DNA from: Halocaridina rubra
Taxonomy: Eukaryota; Arthropoda; Malacostraca; Decapoda; Atyidae
Length of the DNA stretch: 40,000 nucleotides
Reading direction: 5' to 3'
Assembly: GCA_037179515.1 (NCBI GenBank)
Contig: JAXCGZ010007684.1
Span: 60,001 to 100,000, forward strand
Part shown: in pieces, positions 11,942 through 31,024 of the stretch
Layout: every line of letters begins with the position of its first letter
Numbering within the stretch: the stretch's first letter is position 1
Notes under the pieces: model-generated
Seen by the model: only the letters and a program-made list of their open reading frames with translations
Databases searched by the model: none
Told to the model about the DNA's origin: nothing
Position numbers and translations under genes: made by a program

Positions 11942-13242
11942 TGTTGTTTTAGGTAGATTTTTAGTTTCCTCTTTAGAATTTATTCATTTACTTTTTATAT
12001 AATTTCTTTTATTTTTTCATGAGTACTATTGTCTCGTTTCAGTCTATCAAAATGAAAGTTTCTCAGTCTTTTCTTTTATATTTGTTTATATAATATGCCT
12101 TAAAAACTTATGTAAGAATATCGCAATCTTTTCTCTCTGAGGCAGACAGAGTAAACCAGGGAAACCTGATACCTGGCTGTGCTGTTTGTTGCAAGCATAG
12201 GTTAAGCTTGTTGAGTTTTTATGAAAAATTAATGTAAAGACAATTTTCTTGTCATAAGCTACCATATAGATATATGAGTTTGCAGTGGTTTTCCTTTGAA
12301 GCTGAAAGGGACTCTATATGCCTGGCTGTGAAATTTGCATTGGTATTGGTTGATCCCGTTCAAATTTTGTTAATGGAGTGTGGAAAACACATGCCTCTAA
12401 AACTCCATGCAAAATTACTGTATAAATACTGTCGGCAAATCTCTTTGGAGTAGACTGGATAAAACAGGATATTTGAAGCTTGGATTTAAGAGATGCTAAA
12501 GTAAGAGGTTATTGTTGTTAGGTGTCCAGTGCTGATATGTTAGTGTGTCTGAATAAGTAAAAGAGACTGTGTTTAGGTAGTTTACTTATTTTCCTTTTTA
12601 TGCTGCTTTATTTGTTGCTTCCTTGATTGAGTGCAGGAGAAGGCTACATATATCATTATTCTCTTCACTTTTTTTAAATTACTTTTTAGAAATTTTGATA
12701 ATTTGTACGCTAAGTAAGAATGTGAAAGTTTTTATGCGGTAATATTATTGCATTGTGACCGCAGCTATACGAAATGACCCGAGGGATCTGGGCTTCAATA
12801 TGCCTACCATTCTCTCCTCATCTTTCAGTTGTTTTACATTGTGATGAAATTTTCCAGTATCCTTTTTCCCTGTCCCATATAGCTACTTCCTACAATATAT
12901 AGGAATACACAGGGATATTTTTCTCTTACTTGTATATTTTTCTCAGCTACTATTCCCAGTAGCTTAAGTCTTTTGGTAAGATCTTGCTGAGTATAACACT
13001 TATGCTTATTAAGTATGTATACATTAAATGACACATTTGGTTTTAAAATTTTTGGCTAGCGTATGGATACAAATTAATTATCATGTAGTTTCTGGATCTA
13101 ATCTCATTTACAAACATTAATATTTACTTTTAAGTTATCTACTACATGAATGAAGATCAAGCTGGGTAAGTGGATGATTGTGGATATATAATGTCAGTAT
13201 GTATGCTTGAGCCCTCATATAATAAATTGGTACTTGATATAA

Positions 13243-13416
<174 letters not shown>

Positions 13417-16400
13417 TAGTAACATAGCTACATTACACAAAATATACTTTTTTAGTATCCATTATGTTTGTGCATGTAGGTAGTCAATTCTGTATTAAGT
13501 AGTTGGTTACAGTAGAGTATTAAATCAGGTGTGGTGAAAAGTAAAATTAAGATTTCTGCAGACTTCAAATTATTACTAATCATTGTTATTAGTTAAACTC
13601 ATGAAGTAAGTATTTTTATTGTACTCATCATTTAATTTAGTGATTGTAATTATTGTATTGCAAAAGTAAACTGTATAGATAACCTAGAGGTTCTAAGTAA
13701 ATGTACTTCATTAGTATTTTTGCCTCAAAAATTCAAGTAAATCACTATTTATATCAATTATTAATTTGAAGAGGGACATTTTATTTGCAGTTTCAGTTAG
13801 AATGGATTGTTTAAATCCATAGTGTATAGAAATAATTTAAAATATTTTAAAAGATTGGGTGATATGGTATTACTTTTTTATGCACAGATTTTTTATTTCT
13901 TGATTGCTCTCTCTTTTGCATACCTTTCCTCTCTCTCACTTTGAGTTAACTAAAATTAGTTGCATGCAGATATTAAAGTAGTTAGCTGGGTCGTTTAGTT
14001 TATGTGTATTTGCCTCAGTACAGGTTTGGCTAAGTTGTTTATGTAGTATATATATGGTAAGATAGCTGCTTGAGCTGCCTTTTGTATATTAACATCCTCA
14101 AACTTCAACAGTCCGTGGAAGCTCCTCTCAGATGGATAACAGCCTCATGTATAGCTTGAGTGGCACACTTTGATGTCGGGAGGCAGCACCCTTCCCCCTC
14201 CATCCAAATCAGACATTGCTGTGAATGGGTAGGATGCTGCTTGTGGAAAAACATGGAAGATACCACCAAGGTTTCAAACTGATCAAGTTTTGCATAATCA
14301 AAATACATAATGGTTTCCTAAAACCTTGTAAATAAAACCTCCTACCCTCTGGTGTTCCAATGTATACTTCTACATCTGAATGTTTTCTCTTCAGGAATTA
14401 AGCAATCATAAGATTATATTTTTTAGAGTACCAATTCTTTATATTTTGTGATGACTTAGACAATAAAAACTGCCTTCAAGAATCATTTACTTTTATAAGT
14501 GTAATGGTTTTTCAGACTATATAATGTACCTTTTTAATTAGGTTATATTATGAACTTTTAGAGTATCAAGTTATCAATGACTTTCTACAGAAATCAATCT
14601 TTAATTCCTACAATTTATAGAGAGATTTTTTGTACATCTTTTTATTAAGCCTTTAATAAGGTGAATCATGTGTAATGTCGATTTTTTTTTTTTTTTTTTT
14701 TTATCGTGGTCCAAATAAAACTTATTCTTTTAAGCTCATTGTATTCAAATCTGTATTTATTGTTCATTTCAATGTGTTATTTATATATATTATTTTGTAA
14801 GAGGAGTGGTATATTCGCTTCATTATTACAATTCTTAGGCCATTTCAGACCCATTGCAACTATGCTGGTATAATTTAAAGGTCTTTATATTACAATGTAT
14901 AAATTTCAAGGACATTTTTGCACTAGCATGACTTCATGATGTAAGCTTCTAGGTCGTTTCTAACCTTACACAACTACATAGGTAAATTTCCTAGGCCATT
15001 TCAAACCCATTATTGATAAAGTTTGTATATTTTCTTGATATTTTTTACCCATGTATATCTCAGATTACTGATATAGTGAAATTGGCTATATTTCTTTAAT
15101 ATGCTTACCAAAATCCAGTAACATGAGACGTGATTTAAACAAGTTACTCTAAGCAACACTGTTGCTCTGGTTTACTAGTCTGTCAAATAATATTCTATTG
15201 CAGAAATTCATGAGGTATATATTGCTATTGAATGAGAAATATGCAATAACTTTCACTTTTGTTTTAAGGATATGAAGCTTATCTGTGCCTTTTATAACCA
15301 TTGGGTGAGTTCTGGCAAACATTTGGAAAAAATTGACTCCAGCAGTACCACTGTGTATGTTCTGTCAGATTTTAAAATATTTTGACCCATTTAATACAAA
15401 TTTTCTCCTAAATTGCACTGGTCGAGTATTTATGCTGTCATTACTTAGTGTAGATTTATGAAACTGAATTTCAGGGTCTTTACTTAATGATGAAGTCATG
15501 TTAATTCGCCACAATGGATGATAGCAGATATTGTTGAATAGGTTAGAATCTGATGAAACCTGTAGAGTGTAAGTTAACTCTGCTCCAAGCCTTTTATATT
15601 TGTTTATTTTTATTTAGCCTTATGTTGAAGATTTCTCTTTATTTTTATTTTAATCATAACGCCTTATCCTGTTGGCGTTGGTAGCTTCATAATAAAAGAT
15701 CAAAGTAGTAGGGCTTCACTATAACTTGGTCATTCTTGCTTCTTTTTGAGTTGTGTTTTTGGAAAAAAAAAAAAAAATCAGAAGAGGAGAAACTATCCTG
15801 CCGAAGTTAGTATGGTGACCACAAATAAAACGCGCATGCATATAGAATTGATGCAATACCCCTTGCAATGGAGGTGGCTCTGTCAAAACTCGCATATTCA
15901 ACACATTCCAAACATTCCTCAGTCACCCCTCTTAGCTCCTTGGTGATGTAACATAGGAACTGAATGAAAAAGACTTCAACATGCCCTGCAGATCCTCAAC
16001 TCCTATCAACTTTCTTTCTGTAAAAAAAGAAAAAAAAGCATTCAGAAGGTAAGGGATTGCCAAGCCCCCTTTGCTCTCCTATCCCATTGAGTTGTTTCTT
16101 TATAGCACAGAGTGAATAGAAGCATAGAATTCTTTGTCCACCATCACAGGGTTTTCCTCCTTAAAGCTGCCCTCTAAGACTCACAAGTACATGAGGATGA
16201 AAGTCTGTATATTCTATATACTGTAGTTATATGCTCATTATCATTTTCTACATGTCTGCTGTACCCAGCCTATCAAAGTACGATATTTCATTTAGTAGTA
16301 TATTTTTAAATATATTTGTAACAATGACAGCAGTCTAAATTATCATTTTGCTACATTATGAAGACTATTGCTTATTACTGTACCGTCATTCTGTTGAGGG

Positions 16401-16843
16401 AAGGAGTATAGTAGCTGTTTACACTACAAAATTTCGGAATATTGATTACAACTCATGATATATATTATTTATCCAAGTTCTTTTTCTAGAGACAAATTGA
16501 ACTGGCAACTGAGGCATTCCTTCAATTACTGTAATGGTAAAATTAGGATTGTTAGTAGTAATTCTTAATTGATGAATGATGTATCTCATGTACTTAGATA
16601 ATATAAGAATCTCGAACGTAAAATATTTTTAATTTTTAAATGATTTACTCATCGTTTTATGATACAGCAATACCTTAGTTGCTTCGAAAATGCAAATTAC
16701 TCAAACTCGCTGATGCTTATTCTGTCATTCAATACCATCACCATTTTTCTTATTAATATCAAAATAGATACTGGCAAAAGTACATGATAAGAAATTAATT
16801 TATTGAATAGAAAATAAATTTTAATTATGGTATGAGTTGTATG

Positions 16844-16902
16844 TATGAAAAACAAATACACATACTAATACTGTATGAAAAACAAATACTCATACTAATA
16901 CA
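16844..16902. repeat. 29-bp tandem duplication
   Basis: GTATGAAAAACAAATAC followed by (A/T)CATACTAATACT occurs twice, starting at 16844 and 16873. Confidence 0.75.
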
Positions 16903-17944
16903 TGTTCATTTTGTTAGCTGATACCGAATGCCTATAATATCGCATAATAATCGGTATAGATACCTGTTGTACTAACTGTTTCCAAATATTATAGTGTTTT
17001 TAATATTTAATCCAAATCAGTTTTTTTTTATTCAATCCATGTTGAGGCATAATATTTTAAATAATTTTAGTAGTTACTTCTTCAAGCAAATACTTTTCTT
17101 TTTACAAACAATATTACTAGACCATGTGACGTCTATAAGGTAAGACAAAGATACATTGTATCCGTACCTGGAAAAACTTTAATAAAATGTTTTTGTTTTC
17201 CTTATTTGTTACTGAGGAATATATGTTACTGTATATGCTTTCGCATGTATTCGTATGTATTCATATGGCATGTGGAGCTTTAGATATTATTTGCATTATT
17301 TAGCACAAATAATTCTTTATGTACGTTGCCTTTTAACCATGGGAGGAAAGGTAACTGTTTATATCAATTAAAATCATGATCTTTTGTAAACATCAAGAAA
17401 AGCATTGAATTTTTATTTATAATTTTTATATGAAATCTGAGATTATATTCTTATAAGTTTACAAGCAAGAAGAGATTAAATTATATTGCTTTTGCCATTT
17501 GTCAAAGCAATATGACATCATTATATATATAATGCCTACAAAGTAATTTGTGAATTTATGCGTTAATACATTTGCCATATATCAGAATTATTGGACATTA
17601 CTTAAGACATGTTTTATATTTTTTGAGATATAATTTTGGAATAATGAATTTAATTTTGTAATCTTGCAAGAACACTTATAGCTAGTTAAATATGTTTACT
17701 TTTGCTAGGTTTTACTGAAAAAGAATATGTTCTTCTAAAATCATATGGGTCGTAATTATGTCAGTAAAATTATTTAAGTTAGAAGATGCATCATTGGACT
17801 AGTAAGTCCCTTAATGGACTAATGTAGTCGAGCTGTAAAGTGAAGCTTATGCCCGGTTATACAAACTTAAATTTTTATAAGAAATTAAAAGTAATGTTTT
17901 ATTAATAATTAAAAAATTTTCTGTATTGATCGTATAAGTAATTA

Positions 17945-18065
17945 TATCATTATTATTATTTTTATAATAATAATAATTATTATTATTATTATTATTTTTA
18001 TTATCATTTCTGTATTATTATTATATTATTATTATTATTATTATTATTATTGATATTATTATTAT
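17945..18065. repeat. Imperfect (ATT)n repeat
   Basis: Interrupted ATT/TTA trinucleotides in both orientations (ATTATTATT and AATAATAAT), able to pair with each other. Confidence 0.9.
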
Positions 18066-21000
18066 TGCTACTAATTTGATTATTATTATCAGTTTACAGT
18101 ATATTTTCTTTTTACTTAGTATAGAGTATTGTAGCTAGAAGATACCAAATAGCAATACTGCTTGATCTTTATTTTTCTTTGTAAATTGAAAGTGTGATAA
18201 TGAAATAAAATAATATGTAGCTATTCTGTCGAATTAACTTTTTTTTTTTTTTAAATGTAGATTAGGTACTCTCTTTTCCTTTTGTAGTATGTATACTTAA
18301 CAAAGGGAACCACTTCATGGTTGAATGGGTTTAAGACTGGTCTACCTTAACACTGAACCTGTATATGAGATTGCTCTTTCTGTCTTCAGTCATTTTGAAG
18401 ATGTGGAATGACAGTAGTGTATCGGTTTTCTTATAGCCTCTGCTAAATCAGCATGCATAATGAGTGCATTATTGGACATTGCAAAACAAAGGTGAATCAT
18501 ATGATGCCTTAAACTCAGGCATGGAAATGAGATTGTATATACATGTCCCCGATATTTTCATGGATTAAGATAAAAATTCAGTCTTGAAGTTTTTGAAAGG
18601 TAATTATATAGCTTTATGTAGTCGTTTTAGAGTTAGCTTTAATGCTGGGCCTTTGCCGATATATTATCTGTGATAAAAACCATTGATAAGATGCTATGAT
18701 ATAACTGACAGTTGAAAGGAATCTGGCTTACAAATATAGCTTGTGTGATTGCTTTAGATGTTGATGAGATGTATATACTGTAAATTCCCTTTCTAAATGC
18801 AATACCGAAATTGATTTGTTTACGTATACTAAACGCAGAAAAGTTATTTGGTTATTTGTGATAACATACTCGTAAGCCTAGTGGTATTATCAATTACGTG
18901 TAACTTATTTTAGGCATGAGAATCTTTTAGCTTTAAGGATGACTTTATATTTATATAAATCAAAATGTATGAATTATGAAATACTGTAATAGGTCGACAG
19001 GTTTACTTGTAGTGTATTTGCAATATTGTTTATATACTAATGTATTTGATGTCTTGTCTTTATTTGCAGTAAGTTTGTGCGTAGACTTCGAACATTCCAA
19101 ATTCACTGTGGTACCATTATATAATTACTCTGTCTAGATATGTGAAATGGATAATTTTAATTCTGGCACTTCCTAAGATGTGCACTTGTTAAGCAATGTC
19201 ACAATTTAGCATGAATTTAGTTTCATTTTTGGAAACCCTATTAAAAGAAAATTTAGATTCCAAGGCATTGTCACCTGATTAAACTCTGAACTGTTTCACT
19301 CATAAGGAACATTTTTCTTCATGAATGGAATTAAGCAAATTGTTAGATAACCAATGTCTCAAGTGCTTGATACATTTGACAGTTTTTAATGGAAAACCTT
19401 GCCTACATTGTCCCTGAACCACATATTTTTTGGCATATACAGTAATTGCACGTATGCACACTTTATCCCTCCCCCTACGCAGAGGATGCGTTTCTCATTT
19501 TTCTCTTTATATATCTAGATTCCTGTTCTTGGGGAACTCTTCATATGTAAGCATGGTCACAACCATATTCCTCATATATGCTGTGACAAGACTCACATAT
19601 AATGGCTGCTGTAACTACACTCCTTTAATATAAGGGTGTCTATCACCAAAACTAAATGTCTCACAAATATGAAACCTGTAAAAACAAGGACACCCATCTG
19701 TTTTCTATTCCCCACTTTAAAGATCCAATTACTGGAGACAACCTTCTTTCACCTTATTGCCATTTTTTTCTCTCGTTTGTTTTTCTAAAGGTTGAAGTGC
19801 TTCATGTTCCTTTTACCCATCTCTAAGTGAGAGATTAGTAGTTAAGAAGAAGCTACAAAACCAATGGATATTTTCTACCTAGTGTTATTCCGAATATTCC
19901 TCCATATATGTGTTTGTGTTCCCTTGTTTGTGTACTATGTTTTCACCATATAATTTATTTGTAATCAATATATGTTTGTCGTATTAGTCTCATATATATG
20001 AAGCATTTGCTGTGTGCTTTGAGTGCCTATAATAATCTGATAAGGTGTATATTTTACTTATTGTATTTTTGAATTGCGCTATTAAGATCTGGTGTGAGTG
20101 TTAATAAATATTTGTATATACAATTATATTTTTAAAGAATATAGAAATTGGCTTTTTTTTTTTTACGAAGAATCTCGTAAAATTGCTGTTCAGCATACGA
20201 GTGTGTTCATGAGAAGATGCTTTGGAATGTAATATATTTTATAAATACAGTTTCTGAATTGATGAGTATTTGTTTTTATTTTAACCTGGCTACCTTGAAG
20301 TTGTTAGTCAATTTTTTTTTTTTAATATTCGCTTTTAATCTTTATTTTGGGGGTGGACACAGATAGGTTGTTGCTAGGGAATTATGATTGGATGGCCTTC
20401 CTAACAATTGCAGGTCATTTTACATCCTGAGTTCAGTGCTTTAACCACAGTGCTTCTGTCAGCCTTGAAGTAATGATGTTATATAAAACTTCAGTGAATC
20501 AGAGTATAACACGATGACATACGGGGTTTGAAAAATTTATTTAAGTTACAGAGCTTTTAACATTCCTTGCCCATTCTCACCTTATCTTTCTGTTATGACA
20601 AGAAAATATATCATAGAAGCAGGAATGACCAGTCTTCCATCTTCATATCCATTTATTGTCTCGTGTTCCTGCTAAATGGTATAGAAATCCGTTTCTCCCC
20701 ACGTCGTCTCCATTTTTGTCTTGTTCCTATAGTATGTAGGGTATAAGATTGTGTCTCCCAGGGGTATCCAGTTTCATTGGCCCCGAGTCTTATTTTTTGG
20801 ATAATTTGGAATATTCAGTTTTATTCACCCTCGGGGTTTAGTGGAAATTGGTGTCGTTGAAATTATTATTATTGTGGTTGTGATGCAAGCCATGGTACGA
20901 TATGTTCGAATCATACTGCCTCAATTTGTTGTTGTAGTTATGACCATATACTGGGTTTAGCAGGATCTGGCATCTTGTATTAATTTTATCATTAGCATTA

Positions 21001-21285
21001 GTAGTAGTATATTGCAAGTTAAAGTACCATTTTTTTTTTTTTTTAATAGAACGAAGGTGATTTTCAGTGTTTTCTTGGCTAAATTCCTGATTGAAGTTAT
21101 CTCAGACTTCATTTTCCTTTCTCAGATTTGGAGAAACCTTTCACTTCATTAACTTTGTTTTTAATTTCATATCTCGCTAGAGCAATCCCCAGTTCCAGTG
21201 CTTGAATCTTCTACCCAAGTTGCTTAAAGGTATAAATTTGCTCAGTCATTCACTGACTTGGGACTACAGGCCCTTCGCTAATACC

Positions 21286-21287
21286 AG

Positions 21288-21324
<37 letters not shown>
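21286..21324. repeat. (ATA)n microsatellite
   Basis: Thirteen ATA units, ~110 bp upstream of the tentative PFDN4 start. Confidence 0.97.
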
Positions 21325-21325
<1 letters not shown>

Positions 21326-21437
21326 GATATGTAGAACAGATACGATTTTAGAAATCAGTTGCCTCTCTTTTCTTTACAAAATGTAGAAGAAGAAGATTTG
21401 ACTAAATTGACAGACCCACGAAAATAGAAAACAAAGC

Positions 21438-26511
<5,074 letters not shown>

Positions 26512-27007
26512 ACAATGAATTGACTTAAAGTGCAGTATATGTTTTACAGTTTAACTTGAAATATGCTTTTACGCAAATGGAACGAATCTAGCACTTTTTT
26601 CTAATCATAAAGCTTACTGGGGTTAGATTAAATTAGATTAATTCAGTTATCAGTATTTTGGAAGTTTTTGGGGTATACTGTACTGTATTCTAAGCAAGAT
26701 TGTATTTCTTAAGCTCTGTTCAAGATCTCACTTTAAAATATGATATCATTGTAAATTTTATATATTTAGCATTGTTGGAGATGAGAAAGTATGTAAGTAT
26801 TCTTTGCAACTGATATAGCCTGAAAAAAGCTGACCCAGATGATTCATTGTATTTACTAAGTGCTTAACTTCTTAAGTCACTCACTAGGCAGAGTTCAGTT
26901 ACTCGGGTCTTGTGCTCTGTCTTCATTCGCAATGACTCCTTGCTAAACTCATTTGTTCCTTACACCTTTTAAAATACTTTCTTCATGGAAGTTGTATGTG
27001 AATTTTC

Positions 27008-27013
27008 AATAAA
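27008..27013 (+). terminator. PFDN4: PFDN4 polyadenylation signal
   Basis: A canonical AATAAA lies ~500 bp after the PFDN4 stop and is followed within 30 bases by T/GT-rich sequence (TCTTGCTTTTTC). It is the first canonical hexamer in the 3' flank. Confidence 0.6.
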
Positions 27014-27553
27014 ATCTGTGATTTATGTCCATCTCTTGCTTTTTCTTAAAAGGTAATATGGTTCAAATAATATATGCATTTTTATGGTAGTACCTACGTG
27101 TGCACAAACGAGTATTATACACGTACTTTTGTGATTTCTTTAAAAAGTCTTCATTATGATATAAAGAAACTTGTTTTTGTGTATTCGGGAATACTATACA
27201 AGCAGTATTGTGATTTACTCAAGCTTTATTACGTTTATATGAAGAAAATTGTTTAATTATGTTTCCTGTGGTGTATTCAACCCCTGGAGTTGTAAGTTCA
27301 TTGCAAGGTAAAGGTGTATAAATTCCCAAAACTCCGAATAAGGGCACTTTTTATTCGTGTACTGTGTATCAATAATTCTACTTTTGATATGAGGATTTTA
27401 GAATTCATCTCCAGAATCAGCGTAGTCCATTGCATGATAAATGTCGAAAATTATGAAATTTTCTATCGGTACAATATTCCTCTGTTGCCACTTAATATTT
27501 TTTGTGTTGCTATTAGTTTCAAATTGGTGGCAGACATAGACGGACTAAAGCTG

Positions 27554-28670
27554 GGGAAGTAAGGCTGAATGCACTCCTAACACCCTACCATGGGCTCAAA
27601 CATAGATCCATTACCTCCTAAGTCAAGCATTTTATTCTTAGATTTTCAGTAGGCATTTGATGCAGTCCCCCATTGGAGACTTATTCTGAAGCAGCAAGAA
27701 TACGTGAAATGTTTTGGAGTGGATAAAAAATTAGAAGAAAGGGAACAGAGGGTTAGGCTAAAACAGTGTCTGACTGGAGAAGGGTTAGTAGTGATGTTCC
27801 ACAGGGATCAGTTTTTTGACCACTAGTTCTTTGTATAAGTAAATGACCTACTAGAGTCTGCAAATTCAGATTTGAATATGTTTGCAGATGAAGCAAAGAT
27901 TGTGAAGAAAGTAAACGACTAGAGCAATGGTAGAGAAATTCAGGAAGACCTAAATATTCTGCATGATTAGTCAGAAAAGTGGCTAATAAATTTCAGTACT
28001 TCAATATGTAAGGTTTTGAGAATGGGTAAAAGTACAAGAAGGCCAAAATAGGTACTCGATAGCAGGTGCAGAACTTCAAGAGACAGACAGTGAAAAAGCT
28101 AGGAGAAAATATATTCGATTTTTCTACGAAAATTCATATAAATGACATAGTAAGAACTTTATATGCTTTCTCAGCAAATGTATGGGTAGCCTTCAGACAC
28201 ATGTCTAAGCAAATTTTCAGGAATATTTATGTAACTTATGTGAGGCCAAAGCTTGAATATTGAGCACCCTTTTGGAATCTGCACTTGAAAAAGCATATAA
28301 AAAAAATAAGTTTAAAGACATGCTATGAAACTGGTGCCAGAAATAAGCAATCTCAGCTATGAGGAAAAGCTGAGGGAATTAGACTTACCATCACATGAAG
28401 TTTGAGGAATGAAGGGGGATACGTTGACCGTTTTTAAATTCCTTCATGGTTTAAGACAAGTGGATAGGGATCGATATTTTGATATGGCTGGCTCTAGAAC
28501 TAGTGGGCATTATTTGAAGCTTCGTTTGAAAATTTCTTTGCAGGATGGAGGGAAGTACTTTATTAGGATAAGAATTGATAATTGAAATTCGCAAAACAAG
28601 GAGGCAGTTGATGCTAAATCAATTCATAAGTTTTAGGATAAATATGATCATTATCATTGAGTATAAATAT
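27554..28670 (+). pseudogene. Decayed CR1/jockey-like reverse transcriptase
   Basis: Conserved RT blocks occur in order, broken by stops and frameshifts: LDFQ-stop-AFDAVPHWRL (~27640), SSDVPQGSVF (~27787), FADEAKIV (~27880), the open stretch 28066-28263 ending YVTYVRPKLEY, then LVPEISNLSYEEKLRELDL (~28335) and FKFLHGL (~28437). The block order matches the intact RT at 35586-37025, but the sequence is strongly diverged, indicating an old copy. Confidence 0.8.
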
Positions 28671-29535
28671 GGAACCGACAAGAAGACATTAAGATCATAA
28701 GGCTCTTATATGAAAATAATACAAGAATATATGCGAGTGAGTTACTCTTCCATTTTTAAAAGGAGGCGGGATAATCCTATCCATTGGACGGAAGGGAGGA
28801 GGAGAGAATTTTTCCGGTGTCACTGTGGAGATTATAAAAGGTAGTGATTTACTTAAGTGATTTAATTTTGTTTTTCTTTGTATTTACCTGAAATATATGC
28901 CGCTTGAAATGAGGGCTGCGATTCATTTTTGAGAGAGTTGAGCTAGCATATATTAATATATTTCAAAGAAAATTTTCACTAACTGCTTAACACATTTAAT
29001 TCAACAAGAGCAACAATTTTCTCTTCTTTACCAGCAAAATTCACCATGAAAACCACCACCGGTTATACTTATCTAAGTCAGTAATGGACAGTAGTACTCA
29101 TTAATCATTTGTTATTAATTATATTTAAAGATCATACAAACATATCTTTGATTTCTCGTTTAAATTTTGGTTATATTTATGCTTTTAAACAGCGTAGTGG
29201 TCAGGGAGAGTGAAATTTACGTAAATTATAAATATATTTTGTATTTTATTATAACATGTAAAATAGCATAATTCTGTTACATACTTTTATGGTATTAGCT
29301 TTATAGTTCTTGTCAATAATAGTGCTGTAATCCACAGCAGTCGAAATTAACATATCAGAAATTATCACATTTTATATTGTATTTGATAAGGCTAATTCAG
29401 ATATTTTAGCATAGAATAAGTCCGTGTTATGTCATTTCATAATATAAAGTTGATTTTATATATTTGGTAATTTGTAGTCAATAATATTCATTAACTTATT
29501 AAAGAAATATATGTGCAGGCAAAAATTCTGCAAAT
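28671..29535. other. Intergenic, 3' side of Sp-family gene
   Basis: AT-rich sequence between the decayed LINE and the Sp-family stop codon. It contains only the candidate polyadenylation signal. Confidence 0.6.
29245..29250 (-). terminator. Candidate polyadenylation signal of Sp-family gene
   Basis: AATAAA on the minus strand, ~290 bp downstream of the stop codon. The region is AT-rich, so chance occurrence is possible. Confidence 0.3.
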
Positions 29536-30582
29536 TTAGAGCAATTCAGCAAATCCATCATCAAAGTATGAAAAAGGACTTTCTGGGATATCAAACATCA
29601 TGGTGTTTGCCGTTGGAGATGAAATGATGCTGTTCCTATTTTTGTTTTTAAGATCTGCCAGATCGTTATCAGAAACTGGAGGTGTGTCTAGCAATTCTCT
29701 GCTCTGGACTGAGTTGGCAGTGAGAGCTGATACCTGGCCACCATCAGCAAATGACGTGTATTCTTCTTGTCGCCAATCTCCTCGACCACCCTCAGCATCG
29801 ACATTTACATTTGCTTGGGACAAACCCAGTCGCTGTTCTCGACTTTCGTGCGTTTTAAGATGTTTACTAAGATGATCTGACCGCATGAACTTTTTGGAGC
29901 AGAGATGACAAGAGAAGCGTTTTTCTCCCGTGTGTGTTCTCATGTGTCTCTGGAGTTCATCGGATCTTGTGAATGCTTTTGTACAGTAAATCCAAGTGCA
30001 GGTAAAGGGACGTTCCCCAGCGTGCATTCTTAAATGGGCTTTCAGATGGGACATTTTTCCGTACGCTTTAGCACAACCCGGCCAACTGCATGCGTGTTGT
30101 TTTTTCTTGCAACCATCTGCCATAACTTCCTGGCAGTTTGTACATTTGCATCTGCTACTTCTTCTGACGTGTGTATTTGTGTTGTGTTGGATTTTCATCA
30201 GAGCTGCTGCATAAAGTTTATTTTGGTGGGGCAATGCATCATTATCGATTGTGTGTTGTTGGTAACCATTGTAATGAAATCCGTTATTAGCATAATTATC
30301 CTGTCGGAGGAGATGATGACTCTGGATTGAACCATTGTCGTGTAGCCATAATTGTTGTTCATGATTCTGAAGACCTTGAAGGATGTGCTGATTGTGATAA
30401 TAGTTTTTATTGGTATTAACTCTGTCACGGTTTGCCTCTGAAATAAGATAATCAACTTGTTGCTGTCGAGAAAATGAATGGTTACAGTATGGCGTCGAAT
30501 ATGGATTCCAACCATGATTTATACCTGTCAAGGGACTGATATCGGAATTTCCTTTCTCGTTGAATGGGATGGCAAATCCATG
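29536..30582 (-). CDS. Sp-family gene exon 2 (terminal)
   Basis: A single large exon runs from acceptor TATTTGCAG (30591-30583 read on the minus strand) to TAA at 29538-29536. It holds the box and all three zinc fingers, then a ~100-residue tail ending [19 protein letters not shown], an acidic/aromatic segment that could be an activation motif. The apparent start seen in a plain reading (TTG at 30588) is intronic. Confidence 0.93.
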   Translation of the reverse strand, partial: HGFAIPFNEKGNSDISPLTGINHGWNPYSTPYCNHSFSRQQQVDYLISEANRDRVNTNKNYYHNQHILQGLQNHEQQLWLHDNGSIQSHHLLRQDNYANNGFHYNGYQQHTIDNDALPHQNKLYAAALMKIQHNTNTHVRRSSRCKCTNCQEVMADGCKKKQHACSWPGCAKAYGKMSHLKAHLRMHAGERPFTCTWIYCTKAFTRSDELQRHMRTHTGEKRFSCHLCSKKFMRSDHLSKHLKTHESREQRLGLSQANVNVDAEGGRGDWRQEEYTSFADGGQVSALTANSVQSRELLDTPPVSDNDLADLKNKNRNSIISSPTANTMMFDIPESPFSYFDDGFAELL

Positions 30583-30833
30583 CTGCAAATAGAGAATAAA
30601 ATAAAGAAAATCAGATTTAATATTATTTATAGCTACAAGGATATTCTAGCTTACTGGACACGCATCAACATTGCAATAATTTAGTTATGTCAGTTTAAGT
30701 ACCGCAAGTACGGATGAAGAACAGAGAATATTAATGTTGAAATAATGCTACTTAATACAAATAAATGAATAAATAGTAATAATAATAATTATAATATTAA
30801 TAGACAGACCTGTACTGATGCTAGTGTGGACAT
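29536..30833 (-). CDS. Sp-family zinc-finger transcription factor (buttonhead box plus three C2H2 fingers)
   Basis: This is a nuclear DNA-binding regulator of the Sp/KLF superfamily. Exon 1 (30833-30810) encodes MSTLASVQ and exon 2 (30582-29536) encodes 348 residues, giving 356 in total with TAA at 29538-29536. The N-terminal ~145 residues are rich in Asn, His, Gln and Tyr. A buttonhead-type box CKCTNCQ lies at ~153-159, marking Sp rather than KLF proteins. Three C2H2 fingers follow at ~173-195, 203-225 and 233-253. Their predicted base-contact residues (KHA, RER, RHK) are those of canonical Sp proteins, so GC-box/GT-box binding is likely. Oddities are CTNC instead of CPNC in the box, and MHAGERPF instead of the usual WHTGERPF linker. 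Subfamily (Sp1-4, Sp5/Btd, Sp6-9) is unresolved. Confidence 0.9.
30810..30833 (-). CDS. Sp-family gene exon 1 (eight codons)
   Basis: On the minus strand ATG TCC ACA CTA GCA TCA GTA CAG is followed by donor GTCTGT. It joins in phase 0 to CAT at 30582, after acceptor TATTTGCAG. The frame upstream in exon 2 has no ATG before a stop, so a spliced first exon is required and this one fits. The start context is CAACCATGT. Confidence 0.8.
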
Positions 30834-30979
30834 GGTTGTGTATATCCTTTGTAAATATTAGTTTAAATTTTAAAAATCGTCACTATTTCTTTCGATCAAA
30901 ATACTGCTCCCCAAAGTAAACTGATGTGATGTTTACTCTTGGTTAAAAAATACACTGAACATAGAGTGATTTACTGATC

Positions 30980-30985
30980 TTTATA
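30980..30985 (-). promoter_or_regulatory. TATA box of Sp-family gene
   Basis: The minus strand reads TACATATAAAGATC here, ~150 bp upstream of the ATG at 30833. Transcription would then start near 30950 with a ~120-base 5' UTR. It is supported by CCAAT boxes further upstream. Confidence 0.5.
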
Positions 30986-31024
30986 TGTACCTCTTCAGGT
31001 AAGTAATTATTCAGTGATCTTTAA

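Noticed and set aside
16670..16730. Second Tigger-like left end (TACAGCAATACCTTAGTTGC)
   Set aside because: It looks like a mariner/pogo terminus, but no matching right end was found.
27314..27562. 82-codon open reading as a gene
   Set aside because: No conserved domain; it lies between the PFDN4 3' end and the decayed LINE.
29600..30330. Plus-strand open readings at 29600, 29996 and 30034
   Set aside because: They are shadows of the Sp-family coding exon on the opposite strand.
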